From Roseibium polysiphoniae (GTDB lineage Bacteria > Pseudomonadota > Alphaproteobacteria > Rhizobiales > Stappiaceae): a stretch of 64,000 nucleotides of DNA. This document shows, in pieces, positions 16,444 to 25,921 of the stretch. The stretch is from assembly GCF_014842925.1 (NCBI RefSeq), contig NZ_JACYXJ010000006.1:372001-436000 (forward strand), given 5' to 3'. The notes beneath the pieces are model-generated. The model did not search any database. It was not told the origin of the DNA and saw nothing but the letters and a program-made list of their open reading frames with translations. Numbering within the stretch: position 1 is the stretch's first letter; each line of letters starts with the position of its first letter. The position numbers and the translations under genes are program-made.

Positions 16444-16703
16444 GCAGGATTTCCCAGTTTTCGTTGGCTGCGCAGAATACCCAGCCGCTCGGCCACGTAC
16501 AAACGCGAGGAATAGTTGAACCTTTCAGAAACAAGAAAGGCTTGTCGCATTTAGGCTCGATTTGCGGTGATGGCAAGCACCACAAATGAACTGGTTTGGT
16601 GATCACGCAATTCTGAAGACGGATGGCTCCGCGTCACAGCCCCGCAATGAGATTTGCGCAGCGCTCACGGCGCTTCGTTGCAGTCGGTTCAGGGCCCGTG
16701 TGC

Positions 16704-17462
16704 TCAACTCCAATCTCCGAGTGTCGCCTGAACAACCGCCAAGGCCGCAACTGCTGCCGTGTCGGCCCGCAAGATCCTTGGCCCCAGTGGGATCGGTGTC
16801 ACGAAGGGTTGCTGCCGCAGCAAATCACGCTCTTCTTCGGAAAAACCACCCTCCGGTCCGATGAGGATCGCCACTGGTTGGGGCCCCTGCTGCGCAAGAC
16901 GTGCCAGCTCACCGAGGGGATTTTGGGTCGTTTCACCTTCATCACAGAACAGGAGCCGGCGACTTGGGTCACTTTTGGTCCACCCGGCAAGCAACTCTTT
17001 CAGAGGCCTGGGTTCAAGGACTTTCGGCACCGAAATGACACCGCATTGCTCTGCGGCCTCAATGACATTGGCTTCCATCCGCTCCAGATTGATCCGGCTT
17101 GATTGCGTGTGCTGGGTCATGACCGGCCGAAGCGCTCCGGCCCCCATCTCGACAGCTTTTTGAACCATGTAGTCGAGACGCGCGTGTTTCAGCGGAGCAA
17201 AGAGGTATTGCAGATCGTTGGCATTGGTCTGTTCGCGAACCCTTTCGACCAAGTCCAGATGACAGGCCTTCCGGCCCGTCGCGCGGATTTCCGCGAGCCA
17301 TTCCCCGTCATTTCCGTTGAAGACCAACAAGCGGTCGCCGTTCTTCAGGCGCAACACATTCAGCAAATAATTTGCCTGTCCGCGATCTGCCTCGACAGAC
17401 GCACCGTCGGCGAGAATATGGCGAAGAAAGAGCCGCTGCATTTTGTAGTCGTATCTTGTCAT
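16704..17462 (-). CDS. rsmE: 16S rRNA (uracil-1498 N3)-methyltransferase
   Basis: A 252-residue SPOUT-class methyltransferase that modifies U1498 of 16S rRNA in the 30S subunit using S-adenosylmethionine. The N-terminal PUA-like part reads [42 protein letters not shown]. The C-terminal knot holds [16 protein letters not shown] and [21 protein letters not shown], the cofactor-binding loops. I place the start at 17462 ([15 protein letters not shown]), as usual in Alphaproteobacteria; a longer frame starting at 17612 adds 50 residues without family similarity and would overlap the xseA promoter region. Confidence 0.93.
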   Translation of the reverse strand: MTRYDYKMQRLFLRHILADGASVEADRGQANYLLNVLRLKNGDRLLVFNGNDGEWLAEIRATGRKACHLDLVERVREQTNANDLQYLFAPLKHARLDYMVQKAVEMGAGALRPVMTQHTQSSRINLERMEANVIEAAEQCGVISVPKVLEPRPLKELLAGWTKSDPSRRLLFCDEGETTQNPLGELARLAQQGPQPVAILIGPEGGFSEEERDLLRQQPFVTPIPLGPRILRADTAAVAALAVVQATLGDWS

Positions 17463-17615
17463 GACCAATAGGTAGGACTGTCGGGGAGCGCATTTCAATG
17501 GTGCAAGCACAATCGATACCCGTAAGCCACATCTGACCGCTGTTTCATCGGGCTCTATCGCTTGACCCTTCCTGATCAAGGGGTAACCTTTGCCGCTCAA
17601 GCGGGGAATCAATCA

Positions 17616-19187
17616 GTGTCTGACAAGCCATCCAACATCGCCGAATTTTCAGTTGCAGAGATCTCCTTTTCCATCAAGAAAACGATGGAAGACGCCTTCG
17701 GTTATGTGCGCGTTCGCGGCGAGCTTGGACGTATTTCCCGGCCAGGTTCCGGACACATTTACCTCGACCTGAAGGATGACCGCGCCGTTCTCTCAGGGGT
17801 CGTTTGGAAGGGCGTTGCCTCGCGCCTGAAGATCCAGCCTGAACAGGGGCTGGAGGTCATTGCCACCGGCAAGATCACCACATTCCCCGGCCAGTCAAAA
17901 TACCAGATGGTCATTGACGCGCTTGAGCCTGCCGGCGCTGGTGCGCTGATGGCGCTTCTTGAAGAGCGGAAGCGCAAGCTTGCCGCCGAAGGGCTGTTTG
18001 CAGAAGAACGCAAACAGCTGCTGCCCAGCCTGCCGCGGGTCATCGGCGTGGTGACCTCTCCAACTGGAGCCGTAATCCGAGATATCCTGCACAGGATTTC
18101 GGATCGATTTCCGTTGCACGTCCTCGTCTGGCCAGTGCGGGTTCAAGGCGAAACGAGCGGTGCCGAAGTCGCCAACGGCATTCGCGGCTTCAACGCTCTG
18201 CCGCAAGGAGGCGCCATTCCACGCCCGGATCTGATTATCGTTGCCCGTGGTGGTGGCAGCATTGAAGATCTCTGGGGCTTTAACGATGAGGCCGTGGTGC
18301 GCGCTGCTTCGGAGAGCAATATTCCTCTGATTTCAGCCGTTGGTCACGAAACCGACTGGACGCTGATTGACCTGGCCGCCGACGTGCGCGCTCCGACGCC
18401 CACAGGCGCCGCGGAGATCGCCGTTCCCGTAAAGGCCGACCTGATTGCCATGACCGGCGATCTTTCGCGCCGCCTCTCTTCAGGCCTCAACCGGCTCGTT
18501 GCGACCCGCCGCACGGAGTTGCGCGCGGCAGAGGCAGCGCTGCCTGCTCCGCGCGATCTGCTGGCCTTGCCGCGCCAGACCTTCGACACCTATGCAAGCC
18601 GCCTTGAACATGCGCTGACGGTCAACACGCGCAGCCATCGCAGCAGTTTCCAAAATGCTTCTGCGCGTTTGTCTCCTGCTGTACTGACTCGTTCCACTCA
18701 GAAAGCGCGGGGCGATCTCTCGGTCCTGTCCGACAGGCAGCAGCGTGCCCTTGGCGTTGCCGTCGCGCAGAAACGTCAGGGCTTCCAGCATGCCTCGTCC
18801 CGTCTGTCACCGCTCAAACTGCAGCAACAGATCCAGCTCGGCTCCGAACGCCTCGGCACACTGGGCGACCGGATGGAGCGCGCCTATGGCACTCGCCTGT
18901 CCAAGACGCGGGATCGCCTAACCACGCTGGAAAGCCTGCTCAAGTCGCTGTCCTACAAGGACGTGCTTGCGCGCGGCTATGCCCTTGTGCGTGACGACAA
19001 AGGGCAACCAATCCGGTCTGCATCAAGTGTCGCTCCAGGTGCCGCCCTTGCCATTGAACTGGCAGATGGAAGCATCGAGGCTATTGCCACGGGAGATGGC
19101 GTCGCCCCGCCCGCTCCCAAAGGAGCACCGAGGCCAAAGAAGGCCACAGCTGGCAAGTCTGCGACAACGCAGGGAAGCTTGTTCTAA
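17616..19187 (+). CDS. xseA: Exodeoxyribonuclease VII large subunit
   Basis: A 523-residue subunit of the enzyme that degrades single-stranded DNA to oligonucleotides, acting with the small subunit XseB, which is not in the window. The N-terminal OB fold carries YVRVRGELGRISRPGSGHIYLDLKDDRAVLSGVVWK (about residues 33-70). The catalytic core has PRVIGVVTSPTGAVIRDI and IVARGGGSIEDLWGFNDEAVVRA. The C-terminal third is a long coiled coil built of two or three similar units of about 45 residues. I prefer GTG at 17616 (GGGGAA upstream) to a TTG at 17562. It is divergent from rsmE and ends at a strong terminator. Confidence 0.93.
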   Translation: MSDKPSNIAEFSVAEISFSIKKTMEDAFGYVRVRGELGRISRPGSGHIYLDLKDDRAVLSGVVWKGVASRLKIQPEQGLEVIATGKITTFPGQSKYQMVIDALEPAGAGALMALLEERKRKLAAEGLFAEERKQLLPSLPRVIGVVTSPTGAVIRDILHRISDRFPLHVLVWPVRVQGETSGAEVANGIRGFNALPQGGAIPRPDLIIVARGGGSIEDLWGFNDEAVVRAASESNIPLISAVGHETDWTLIDLAADVRAPTPTGAAEIAVPVKADLIAMTGDLSRRLSSGLNRLVATRRTELRAAEAALPAPRDLLALPRQTFDTYASRLEHALTVNTRSHRSSFQNASARLSPAVLTRSTQKARGDLSVLSDRQQRALGVAVAQKRQGFQHASSRLSPLKLQQQIQLGSERLGTLGDRMERAYGTRLSKTRDRLTTLESLLKSLSYKDVLARGYALVRDDKGQPIRSASSVAPGAALAIELADGSIEAIATGDGVAPPAPKGAPRPKKATAGKSATTQGSLF

Positions 19188-19212
19188 GACAATCCTATCA
19201 GTACGCAAAAAA

Positions 19213-19242
19213 GCCGCTGCGGTTGCCCGCGGCGGCTTTTTT
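19213..19242. terminator. Bidirectional terminator between xseA and dctM
   Basis: Stem GCCGCTGCGG (19213-19222) with CCGCGGCGGC (19227-19236), loop TTGC and one mismatch. It is flanked by six A residues on the left and six T on the right, so it works in both directions for the convergent genes. Confidence 0.92.
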
Positions 19243-19262
19243 AGTGTCGAAAATTCGTAGCC

Positions 19263-20630
19263 CTACATCAGCGAAGGCAAGAGCGTGATGATCGAAGGGA
19301 AGGCCAGCAGGCCTGCGATCGTCAGTACGTCCGCGATGAAGAACGGGACGCAACCACGGAAGACTTCCTGGACGGGAATGTCCGGACGGACGCCTGAGAC
19401 CACGAAGCAGTTCAGTCCTATGGGCGGCGTTATCAGACAGAGCTCCGCCATCTTCACGACCAGAATTCCAAACCAGATCGAACAGGCCTCGCCGGACATG
19501 CCGAAAGCACTGTCAGCGGCAGAAACAGCCTCGCCACCGTTAAGCGCAATCACAGCTGGATAGACCACCGGAAGCGTCAGGATCAGCATGCCGATCGCAT
19601 CCATGAACATGCCGAGCACCGCATAGGCCAGCAGGATGCAAATCATGACGATCCAGGGCGAGAACTCCAGCGCCACGATAAAGTCCTTGAAGGCATCGGG
19701 AAGCCCGGCAAATCCAAGGAAACGAACGTAGACCAGCACACCCCAGATGAGGGTGAAGATCATGACTGTCAGTTTGGCTGTTTCATGCAAAGCCTGCCCC
19801 AGCTGACCCAGTTTCATGCCCTTGGCAAAGGCGACGACCAGAACCACAAAGGCTCCGAGTGACCCAGCCTCGGTCGGCGTTGCGAGGCCAAAGAAGAAGG
19901 AACAGAAAATGATGCCGATGACAGCGATGATCGGCAAGGTTCCCGGCACCGACGCAAAACGCTCACGCCATGTGAAGCCCTTCACCGCCGGGGCGTCGCC
20001 GCGCCATGCCGATACGCCAACAATAATTCCGACGTAAATGAAAGCCGAGAAGACGCCTGGCAGGAAACCGGCAATCAAGAGTTTGCCGACCGACTGCTCG
20101 ACCAGGATCGCGTAGATCACCAGGATGGCCGAAGGCGGGATCAACGAGGCGAGCGTGCCACCAGCGGCCACAACAGCTGCAGACAGGCGCTTGGAGTAAC
20201 CTGCGGCCAGCATCTCCGGAATCGCGACACGGGCAAAGACGGCAGCGGTTGCGACCGACGCACCGGACACAGCGGCAAAACCAGCTGTCGAAAACACGGT
20301 GCCGACGGCCATGCCGCCAGGCAACCAGCCGAGCCAGCGTTTCGCAGCTTCGAAAAGCTGTTTGGTGAACCCAGCGTAAAACGCCAGAAAGCCGATCAGA
20401 ATGAAAGTCGGGAGAACCGACAGGGAATAGGTGACCGACTTGGAATGCGGGATCGTGCCGGCCATTTTAAGGGCGACGAAAAAGCCACGCTCAAAGCCCA
20501 TCTTCATCGAGAAGAAGACAATCAAGCCGACAAGTCCGGTGAAGGCAGCTGCGAACGCAACGCGCATGCCCATAACAACGAGGACGAGCAAGACGCCCGT
20601 CATCAAGAGACCTACCTCAAACGGCGTCAT
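19263..20630 (-). CDS. dctM: TRAP transporter large permease (DctM), second system
   Basis: A 455-residue membrane protein with about twelve hydrophobic helices, the transport subunit of the second TRAP system. Typical stretches are SVLPTFILIGFLAFYAGFTKQLF, GFAAVSGASVATAAVFARVAIPEM and VAAGGTLASLIPPSAILVIYAILVEQSVGKLLIAGFLPG. Its start overlaps the dctQ stop by four bases. It is the last gene of the dctP-dctQ-dctM operon driven by the sigma-54 promoter at 22454. It clearly differs from the other dctM in the window, so the two systems are not a recent duplication. Confidence 0.93.
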   Translation of the reverse strand: MTPFEVGLLMTGVLLVLVVMGMRVAFAAAFTGLVGLIVFFSMKMGFERGFFVALKMAGTIPHSKSVTYSLSVLPTFILIGFLAFYAGFTKQLFEAAKRWLGWLPGGMAVGTVFSTAGFAAVSGASVATAAVFARVAIPEMLAAGYSKRLSAAVVAAGGTLASLIPPSAILVIYAILVEQSVGKLLIAGFLPGVFSAFIYVGIIVGVSAWRGDAPAVKGFTWRERFASVPGTLPIIAVIGIIFCSFFFGLATPTEAGSLGAFVVLVVAFAKGMKLGQLGQALHETAKLTVMIFTLIWGVLVYVRFLGFAGLPDAFKDFIVALEFSPWIVMICILLAYAVLGMFMDAIGMLILTLPVVYPAVIALNGGEAVSAADSAFGMSGEACSIWFGILVVKMAELCLITPPIGLNCFVVSGVRPDIPVQEVFRGCVPFFIADVLTIAGLLAFPSIITLLPSLM

Positions 20631-21271
20631 TTGCTGTCTCCTGCTTCGATGTCATCGCCAAAGACTTCTTCGATTTCATGCTGCGCGGTTTCCTCCACGT
20701 CGTGGATGATCGGCACACCAATCGGGTCCCGGCTCGGATCGATAACAAGACGCAGGTAGCCGTAGGCCTGAAGCATGAGGCGCAGGAACAGGAGGCCCAG
20801 CGCAACGGGTACAACCAGCTTGGATGGCCAGGTCGGAAGGCGAATATCCATGGTGCTGTCGCCGATGGCGAACGAGCGGTCGAAATGATACCAGGAGCCC
20901 CATGCCAGCAGGGCGACAACAACGGCAATCAGAAGCACACCAAACAATTCGGCGATCCAGAGCGGGCGACCGTGGATTTTGCCAAGAACCATTTCCATGC
21001 GGATATGGCCGCCAACACGCTGACAATAGGCAACGCCGCAAAAGGCAAACACGGCCATGGCCTGCTCGGTAATGTCGATGAAACCCGGAACCGGCATGTT
21101 CAGGGTCAGCCTTCCGATAACCTGCGCAACCGCCATGAGCATCAGGATGAGGATGCTGCTGGCTGCAACGAGGTTGAAGGCGTTTTCGACATGAGCCAGC
21201 GCTCCGTCGAACTTGATGTATGTATTCGGCCGGTCGGGTTCGGGCCGAACGGCAGTGCCGTGACTGGTCAT
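20627..21271 (-). CDS. dctQ: TRAP transporter small permease (DctQ), second system
   Basis: A 214-residue protein with four predicted helices (about residues 32-54, 68-90, 105-128 and 150-172). The signature MLMAVAQVIGRLTLNMPVPGFIDITEQAMAVFAFCGVAYCQRVGGHIRME lies near residues 44-93. An N-terminal extension of about 25 hydrophilic residues and an acidic C-terminal tail flank the helices. It is separated from the receptor gene by 76 bases containing a strong hairpin and overlaps dctM by four bases. Confidence 0.9.
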   Translation of the reverse strand: MTSHGTAVRPEPDRPNTYIKFDGALAHVENAFNLVAASSILILMLMAVAQVIGRLTLNMPVPGFIDITEQAMAVFAFCGVAYCQRVGGHIRMEMVLGKIHGRPLWIAELFGVLLIAVVVALLAWGSWYHFDRSFAIGDSTMDIRLPTWPSKLVVPVALGLLFLRLMLQAYGYLRLVIDPSRDPIGVPIIHDVEETAQHEIEEVFGDDIEAGDSK

Positions 21272-21291
21272 TTTCGGGGTGCCCTTGCAGG

Positions 21292-21315
21292 AAACCCCCG
21301 GCGCAGGACGCGCCG
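21292..21315 (-). other. Stem-loop after the second receptor gene
   Basis: On the minus strand CGGCGC-GTCCT-GCGCCG (21299-21315), extended by CCC/GGG with a bulge, is followed by G5 and only three T. It lies between dctP and dctQ. It is probably a partial terminator or a 3'-end-stabilising hairpin, not a full stop, since dctQ and dctM have no other promoter visible. Confidence 0.55.
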
Positions 21316-21347
21316 AGGGATAATCGTCAGTTTGACATGAGTTGGGC

Positions 21348-22364
21348 TCAGCCCTTGATCACGCCCTTAACGAGGTCGAGGAGTTCCTGGGCCGGAAGGC
21401 CGTTAGCGGATTGCTCCTGAACCCAGGCATCCTGGATCGGGCCGGCTTTCGCTTCGAAAGCGGCAAGCTCTTCTGGAGAGAATTCGACCTGAACGATGCC
21501 GCGAGCTTCAAGCTCTGGCCACCACTTTTCATAAACCTTGGCATAGGTCGCAAGGTAATGGTCGAGTGCTGGCTGTACGGACTCGTCAAGCGCGACGCGG
21601 AAATCGTCAGGCAGTGCCGCGTAGGCATCCGTATTGACGACGATCGGGCAATGAACAGTGCCCGGGTTCAGGTTCTTGGTCCACCAGTTGGCAACTTCAA
21701 CCGTCTTGAACGAAAGGTGCGCATGCGGTGCGAAACCGGCAGCATTCACCGTACCGGAGTCAATCGCCTGGTATGTTTCAGAAGCGGTCACCGAGGTCGG
21801 AACGGCGCCAGCAGCTTCCATCAGCTTGCCAAGACCACCGAGAGCACGAACACGCATGCCTTCAAAGTCGGTGATGGAAGACGGTACATCGCCCTTACCC
21901 GCAAAGTTGTACTGCGGCATCGGGGACGGCATCAGCAGCTTTGCATTCCAGCGGCCAAGGTCTTTCTGAACAGCTGGATGCTCGTAGAGAGCCTTGGAGA
22001 CCTTCACTTCGGTTTCCAGATCGGCAACGCCAAGGAACGGCAGTTCCAGAACCGTCAGCGATGGATTCTTGTCAGCGTGGTACGAGGCACAGAACTGCGC
22101 CATTTCGAACGCACCGAATGAGATGCCATCGAGGTTTTCGCGAGATTTGGAGAGCGCGCCGCCATAGTGCAGCTTGATTTCGAACTTGCCGTCGGTCTTC
22201 GCAGCCACTTCCTCAGCGAGCTTTTCGACATGCTCGGTGAAGGCGCGGCGCTTGCCCCAGAGCGACACATTCCATGTCACGTCAGCAGCAAATGTTTCAG
22301 TTGCGAAGAAAAGTCCAAGTACGGTTGCGGATGCAGCCGTGGCAAATTTACGGGCAGTGAGCAT
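21348..22364 (-). CDS. dctP: TRAP transporter substrate-binding protein (DctP), second system
   Basis: A 338-residue periplasmic receptor with a Sec signal peptide (basic MLTARKF, hydrophobic core, cut after TFA-AD near residue 27). The mature part opens with VTWNVSLWGKRRAFTEHVEKLAEEVAAKTDGKFEIKLHYGGALS. The arginine region FEGMRVRALGGLGKLMEAAGAVPTSVTASETYQAIDSGTVNA is the DctP signature around the carboxylate-binding Arg. It belongs to a branch different from the TakP-like receptor at 2275. The operon is preceded by a sigma-54 promoter and the dctBD genes, so its ligand is expected to be the compound sensed by DctB, probably a carboxylate. Confidence 0.9.
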   Translation of the reverse strand: MLTARKFATAASATVLGLFFATETFAADVTWNVSLWGKRRAFTEHVEKLAEEVAAKTDGKFEIKLHYGGALSKSRENLDGISFGAFEMAQFCASYHADKNPSLTVLELPFLGVADLETEVKVSKALYEHPAVQKDLGRWNAKLLMPSPMPQYNFAGKGDVPSSITDFEGMRVRALGGLGKLMEAAGAVPTSVTASETYQAIDSGTVNAAGFAPHAHLSFKTVEVANWWTKNLNPGTVHCPIVVNTDAYAALPDDFRVALDESVQPALDHYLATYAKVYEKWWPELEARGIVQVEFSPEELAAFEAKAGPIQDAWVQEQSANGLPAQELLDLVKGVIKG

Positions 22365-22453
22365 ACTGTTCCTCCCAGGTAACGTGGCTCAATTGTCTTG
22401 GCAGACGCTCATTACGATGTGCAGCATGAGCCCTCCAAGCTATCGTCATTTTT

Positions 22454-22469
22454 AGCACGTGCTGTGCCA
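22454..22469 (-). promoter_or_regulatory. Sigma-54 (RpoN) promoter of dctPQM
   Basis: On the minus strand the sequence TGGCACAGCACGTGCT matches the consensus TGGCAC-N5-TTGCW at the invariant GG and GC with the required spacing; only the first T of the -12 element is replaced by G. The predicted start lies near 22443, giving a leader of about 80 bases before dctP. The DctD activator encoded just upstream is the type that needs such a promoter. Confidence 0.85.
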
Positions 22470-22552
22470 AATGCATGTCGAAGCAGCAGATTCCCCAATT
22501 TTCGCCGTCTTTTCGACCAATTTCCATTCTCTTCCCCGCAAGGTTGAGCAGA

Positions 22553-22596
22553 ATATCGCCGATCTTTCAACTGTATCGGCAATATTTCGCCGATAC
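22553..22596. promoter_or_regulatory. Nested inverted repeats, likely DctD upstream activating sites
   Basis: Two overlapping palindromes share one arm. ATATCGCCGAT (22553-22563) pairs with ATCGGCAATAT (22575-22585), and GTATCGGC (22573-22580) pairs perfectly with GCCGATAC (22589-22596). They lie 84-143 bases upstream of the sigma-54 promoter, between it and the dctD stop codon. That is the usual enhancer distance for a sigma-54 activator, so binding by DctD is inferred. Confidence 0.7.
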
Positions 22597-22631
22597 GCCG
22601 CATCGAAACCTTCAATGAAGACCAGGGACCT

Positions 22632-24017
22632 TTACTCGTCGCCCATGACCTGCGGGCGGCTCAACTTCAAGCGGGTCATCTTTTCGTTCAGGGTTCGTCG
22701 CGGCACACCCAACTCCCGCATGACCTCGGCGATACGCCCCTCATGCCTGCGAAGCGCATTAGAAATCACGCTGCGCTCATAGCTGTCCATCAAGTCCTTC
22801 AGCGTTCCACCGGCGATATCACTCACCTTGTGCCCGGGCCCAATCACGAGGACCTCGAGCGGCTGGCGACCAACACCTGCATTGAGAACGAAGCGCTCCG
22901 CGGCATTGCGCAATTCACGAACATTGCCCGGCCAATCGTACGTTCGCAGAAACGCTTCATCACGGGCGGTAACGTCCGGCATTGGGATGCCATATTGGGC
23001 TGCAAAACGATTGATGAAGGTATCGAACAGCAGGAGACTGTCGTTCCCCCGCTCCCGCAACGCCGGAATCGTGATCTCGATCGTATTCAGACGGAACAGG
23101 AGGTCCTCGCGCAGCGTCTTCGCGGCAACCGCTTCCTTGGGCTCGATGTTGGCCGCGCTGACAACGCGGAAGTCGACAGGGACAGGGCGGCGTCCGCCTA
23201 TTCGGTCGACGCATTTTTCCTGAAGAACCCTCAGGAGCTTGGGCTGGAGTGGGATCGGCATCGAAACGATTTCATCCAGGAACAAGACACCGCCATTGGC
23301 CGCCTCAATTCGTCCAATCCGCGTTCGATCTGCGCCTGTGAATGCGCCAGCCTCATGGCCGAACAGCTCTGCCTCGACCATCGTCTCCGGCAGGGCTGCT
23401 GCGTTGATCGCAACGAATGGCGCATCCTTGCGATGACCAAATGCGTGCAACGCCTGGGCGACCACTTCCTTGCCTGTCCCTGTTTCACCGGTGATCAGAA
23501 CCGCGGCATCTGTTCCAGCGAAATGAAGCAGTCTTTCGCGCAAGGCCCGCATGGCAGGGCTGTTGCCGAGAAGGCGCCGCTCCAAACTCCCCTCTTCGAC
23601 GAGACGCCTCGAAAGCGAGCGGTTTTCCAATACAAGGCTGCGCTTTTCGCAGGCGCGGCGCACAAGCTCCGCGATCACTTCAGGGTCAAACGGCTTTTCG
23701 ACAAAGTCGTAAGCCCCGCTTCGCATGGCTTCGACCGCCATCGGCACGTCGCCATGGCCCGTGATCAATATGACCGGAATATCTGCATCTATTTCGGCGA
23801 TACGTTTCATGAGACGGACACCATCGTCTCCATTCAACATCACATCCGACACGACACAGCCAGGAAAGCTTGGCTGAACGTGACGCATCGCGGTATCGGC
23901 GTCCGACACCTCTATGGTCTCGAAACCCGCAAGCCCCAACCATTGGCGCAGGGCAGAGCGCATTGCGGGATCGTCGTCCACAATCAGAACAGGGGTCTTG
24001 ACGTTTGCAGCGGTCAT
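22632..24017 (-). CDS. dctD: Sigma-54-dependent response regulator DctD
   Basis: A 461-residue NtrC-family activator. The receiver domain (about residues 8-125) has the acidic pocket DDD at 14-16 and phospho-acceptor Asp58 in SDVMLNG. The AAA+ domain (about 148-385) carries Walker A GETGTGKE and the sigma-54 contact loop GAFTGA. A Fis-type helix-turn-helix ends the protein (RRHEGRIAEVMRELGVPRRTLNEKMTRLKL). When phosphorylated by DctB it would drive open-complex formation at the promoter at 22454. Its start overlaps the dctB stop by four bases. All motifs required for activity are intact. Confidence 0.93.
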   Translation of the reverse strand: MTAANVKTPVLIVDDDPAMRSALRQWLGLAGFETIEVSDADTAMRHVQPSFPGCVVSDVMLNGDDGVRLMKRIAEIDADIPVILITGHGDVPMAVEAMRSGAYDFVEKPFDPEVIAELVRRACEKRSLVLENRSLSRRLVEEGSLERRLLGNSPAMRALRERLLHFAGTDAAVLITGETGTGKEVVAQALHAFGHRKDAPFVAINAAALPETMVEAELFGHEAGAFTGADRTRIGRIEAANGGVLFLDEIVSMPIPLQPKLLRVLQEKCVDRIGGRRPVPVDFRVVSAANIEPKEAVAAKTLREDLLFRLNTIEITIPALRERGNDSLLLFDTFINRFAAQYGIPMPDVTARDEAFLRTYDWPGNVRELRNAAERFVLNAGVGRQPLEVLVIGPGHKVSDIAGGTLKDLMDSYERSVISNALRRHEGRIAEVMRELGVPRRTLNEKMTRLKLSRPQVMGDE

Positions 24018-25807
24018 TCGGCTTCTGGCTCCAGAACCGCGGTTTCAGCTTCCAGCGTGGCGGCACGCACGGCTCCTTCCGGAGCTGGCAGAGTAAACAG
24101 GAACGTTGCCCCACCAGTCGCGTTCGGCTTCACTTGCAAAGACCCTCCGAGATCCTCGGCGATACGGTCGGAGATGGACAGGCCAAGACCCAGACCGCCA
24201 TTGCTCAACTTGGTGGTGAAAAACGGGTCGAAGATTTTTTCGCGGAGATCCGTAGGCACCCCAGCGCCGTTGTCGGAGACGCTGACAACGATGCTCTCGC
24301 CCTGTCGGTCAACTTCAAGAATGACTTTTCCATCTTCCGCCTTTGCTGCGGAGTCGGCGCCGTTGCGGAGCAGATTCACGAGCACCTGCTCGACCTTCAA
24401 GGGAGCGGTTTCCAAATTCAGCGGTCCATCGGACAATCGTAGATCCAAGTTGACGCTGTCCTCTTCAAATCGCGAACGCGCGATCTTTTCGGCCGCAGCA
24501 ATACAATTCTTCAAGTCGACTACCTCAATCCGGCTTTCGGCGGGCCGAGCGAAGCGCTTGAGTTCCTGGGTCAGGGTTGCCATCCGGTGTTGAAGAGAAT
24601 CGATCTCCTTAAGATTATCTTCGACGGCAGGAACATTGCCACTCTCAAGGAACTTTCGGGCGCCCGCCACAAACATGCGCAGCGCTGCGAGGGGCTGGTT
24701 CAGCTCATGTGCAACTGCTGCAGACATCTGACCCACTGCTGCGAGACGGCTCGAACGCGCCAGGTGTCTTTGAGCGTTTCTCAGCTCTTCTTCAACACGT
24801 CGACGCTCGTCAACCTCGTCCACCAACCGCTGGTTCAATTCCCGCAGCCCCTGCGACTCCTGCCGCAAAAGGGCCGAGGCTCGACGCAGGACACGTCCTC
24901 TTTGAATGAGCAGTCCCACGAAGTAGAGCAGGCTGAGGCCAATCGCGGATGCCCAGATCGGCCAAATGTTCTTTCGAGTTTCCTCAATCGGCACGAGAAA
25001 GTGGAGCGTCCAGCCGAGCAATCCGACATGAGCAGAGTTATGGCGGTAAGTGCGGCCATCGACCGTCACCACTTTCTCAGTACCCCGTGGGTTTTGCGAC
25101 AGAGCGGTCAGAGGTTGATCGGCGTATTGGCGTGTCGCCGTGATTTGGCTTCTCACATCGTCGGAGAGTTCTTGCAAGGTTCGATAGCGCCAATCAGCGA
25201 CAGAAGCTAAGAAAATCACCCCGTTGGCATCCGATGCAAAAACTGTTTCGCCGCCCTTCGCCCAGGCCTGCTCCAAAGGCTCCATGTCTACCTTGACGAC
25301 CGCAACGCCGTCAGGCTCACCGCTTACTGGAGATGGCAGCGACAGGAAAAGTCCCGGTTCGCCAAGCGTTGCGCCAATCGCGAAGAACTGTCCTTCCTCG
25401 CCTTTCAGAGCAGTATGAAAATAGGGCCGGTAGGCATAGCTCTGCCCGACGAGAGACAACTCATCGCGCCAGTTGCTGGCCGCCAGCGTCCGGCCCTGCC
25501 GATCCATGACAAAGAGCAGATCCGCGCCAGACTTTTCCGCCACTTCCTCTAGAAACCGGTTCGCCGACTCGGTCGGTCTGCCCATGTTCAGAACAACGGT
25601 CGCTCTGGGATCCCGTGCCAGCATGTATGGCAAATAACGGTATTTCTCGTATTCACCGAGGATGGTCTGGCGATAAAGGGTAAGCCGCTCGGCCGCCTTT
25701 TGATCCACGGTCTCCCGATCCCGTTCCACCATCAGCTGCACAAGCAGCGACGCAATCAGCAGCACGGCGATTGGAGGAAGCGCAAGAAGAAGCAATCGGG
25801 TTGACAT
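24014..25807 (-). CDS. dctB: Sensor histidine kinase DctB
   Basis: A 597-residue membrane kinase. It has a transmembrane helix near residues 5-24, a periplasmic double-Cache-like sensor to about 260, and a second helix near 275-297. A coiled coil, the dimerisation/phospho-acceptor helix with His367 in VAHELNQPLAALRM, and an ATPase domain follow, with N box (LVNLLRNGADSA), DNGAGVP and GGLGLGLSIS. The start at 25807 is supported by AGGAGATAAGGA just upstream; a longer frame to 25879 lacks support. Ligand-binding DctB proteins sense C4-dicarboxylates, and in TRAP-linked forms other carboxylates. Confidence 0.92.
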   Translation of the reverse strand: MSTRLLLLALPPIAVLLIASLLVQLMVERDRETVDQKAAERLTLYRQTILGEYEKYRYLPYMLARDPRATVVLNMGRPTESANRFLEEVAEKSGADLLFVMDRQGRTLAASNWRDELSLVGQSYAYRPYFHTALKGEEGQFFAIGATLGEPGLFLSLPSPVSGEPDGVAVVKVDMEPLEQAWAKGGETVFASDANGVIFLASVADWRYRTLQELSDDVRSQITATRQYADQPLTALSQNPRGTEKVVTVDGRTYRHNSAHVGLLGWTLHFLVPIEETRKNIWPIWASAIGLSLLYFVGLLIQRGRVLRRASALLRQESQGLRELNQRLVDEVDERRRVEEELRNAQRHLARSSRLAAVGQMSAAVAHELNQPLAALRMFVAGARKFLESGNVPAVEDNLKEIDSLQHRMATLTQELKRFARPAESRIEVVDLKNCIAAAEKIARSRFEEDSVNLDLRLSDGPLNLETAPLKVEQVLVNLLRNGADSAAKAEDGKVILEVDRQGESIVVSVSDNGAGVPTDLREKIFDPFFTTKLSNGGLGLGLSISDRIAEDLGGSLQVKPNATGGATFLFTLPAPEGAVRAATLEAETAVLEPEAE

Positions 25808-25921
25808 GCTGTCCTTATCTCCTTTTTGCTGCTCTGCCGCAAACCGTTCCCGACGACATGGACAAATCTGCCTGCGCAAAGCTAGGTTGCTGCCATAAAG
25901 ATCAAGGGATGGAAAACGTCG

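Noticed and set aside
16516-16535. CCTTTC/GAAAGG hairpin downstream of rsmE
   Set aside because: Only six pairs with an eight-base loop and no T-run; too weak to call a terminator.
22743-24593. Open frame of 616 codons on the + strand
   Set aside because: It runs antisense through dctD into dctB. Both minus-strand genes have full motifs and ribosome-binding sites, so this is a high-GC shadow frame.
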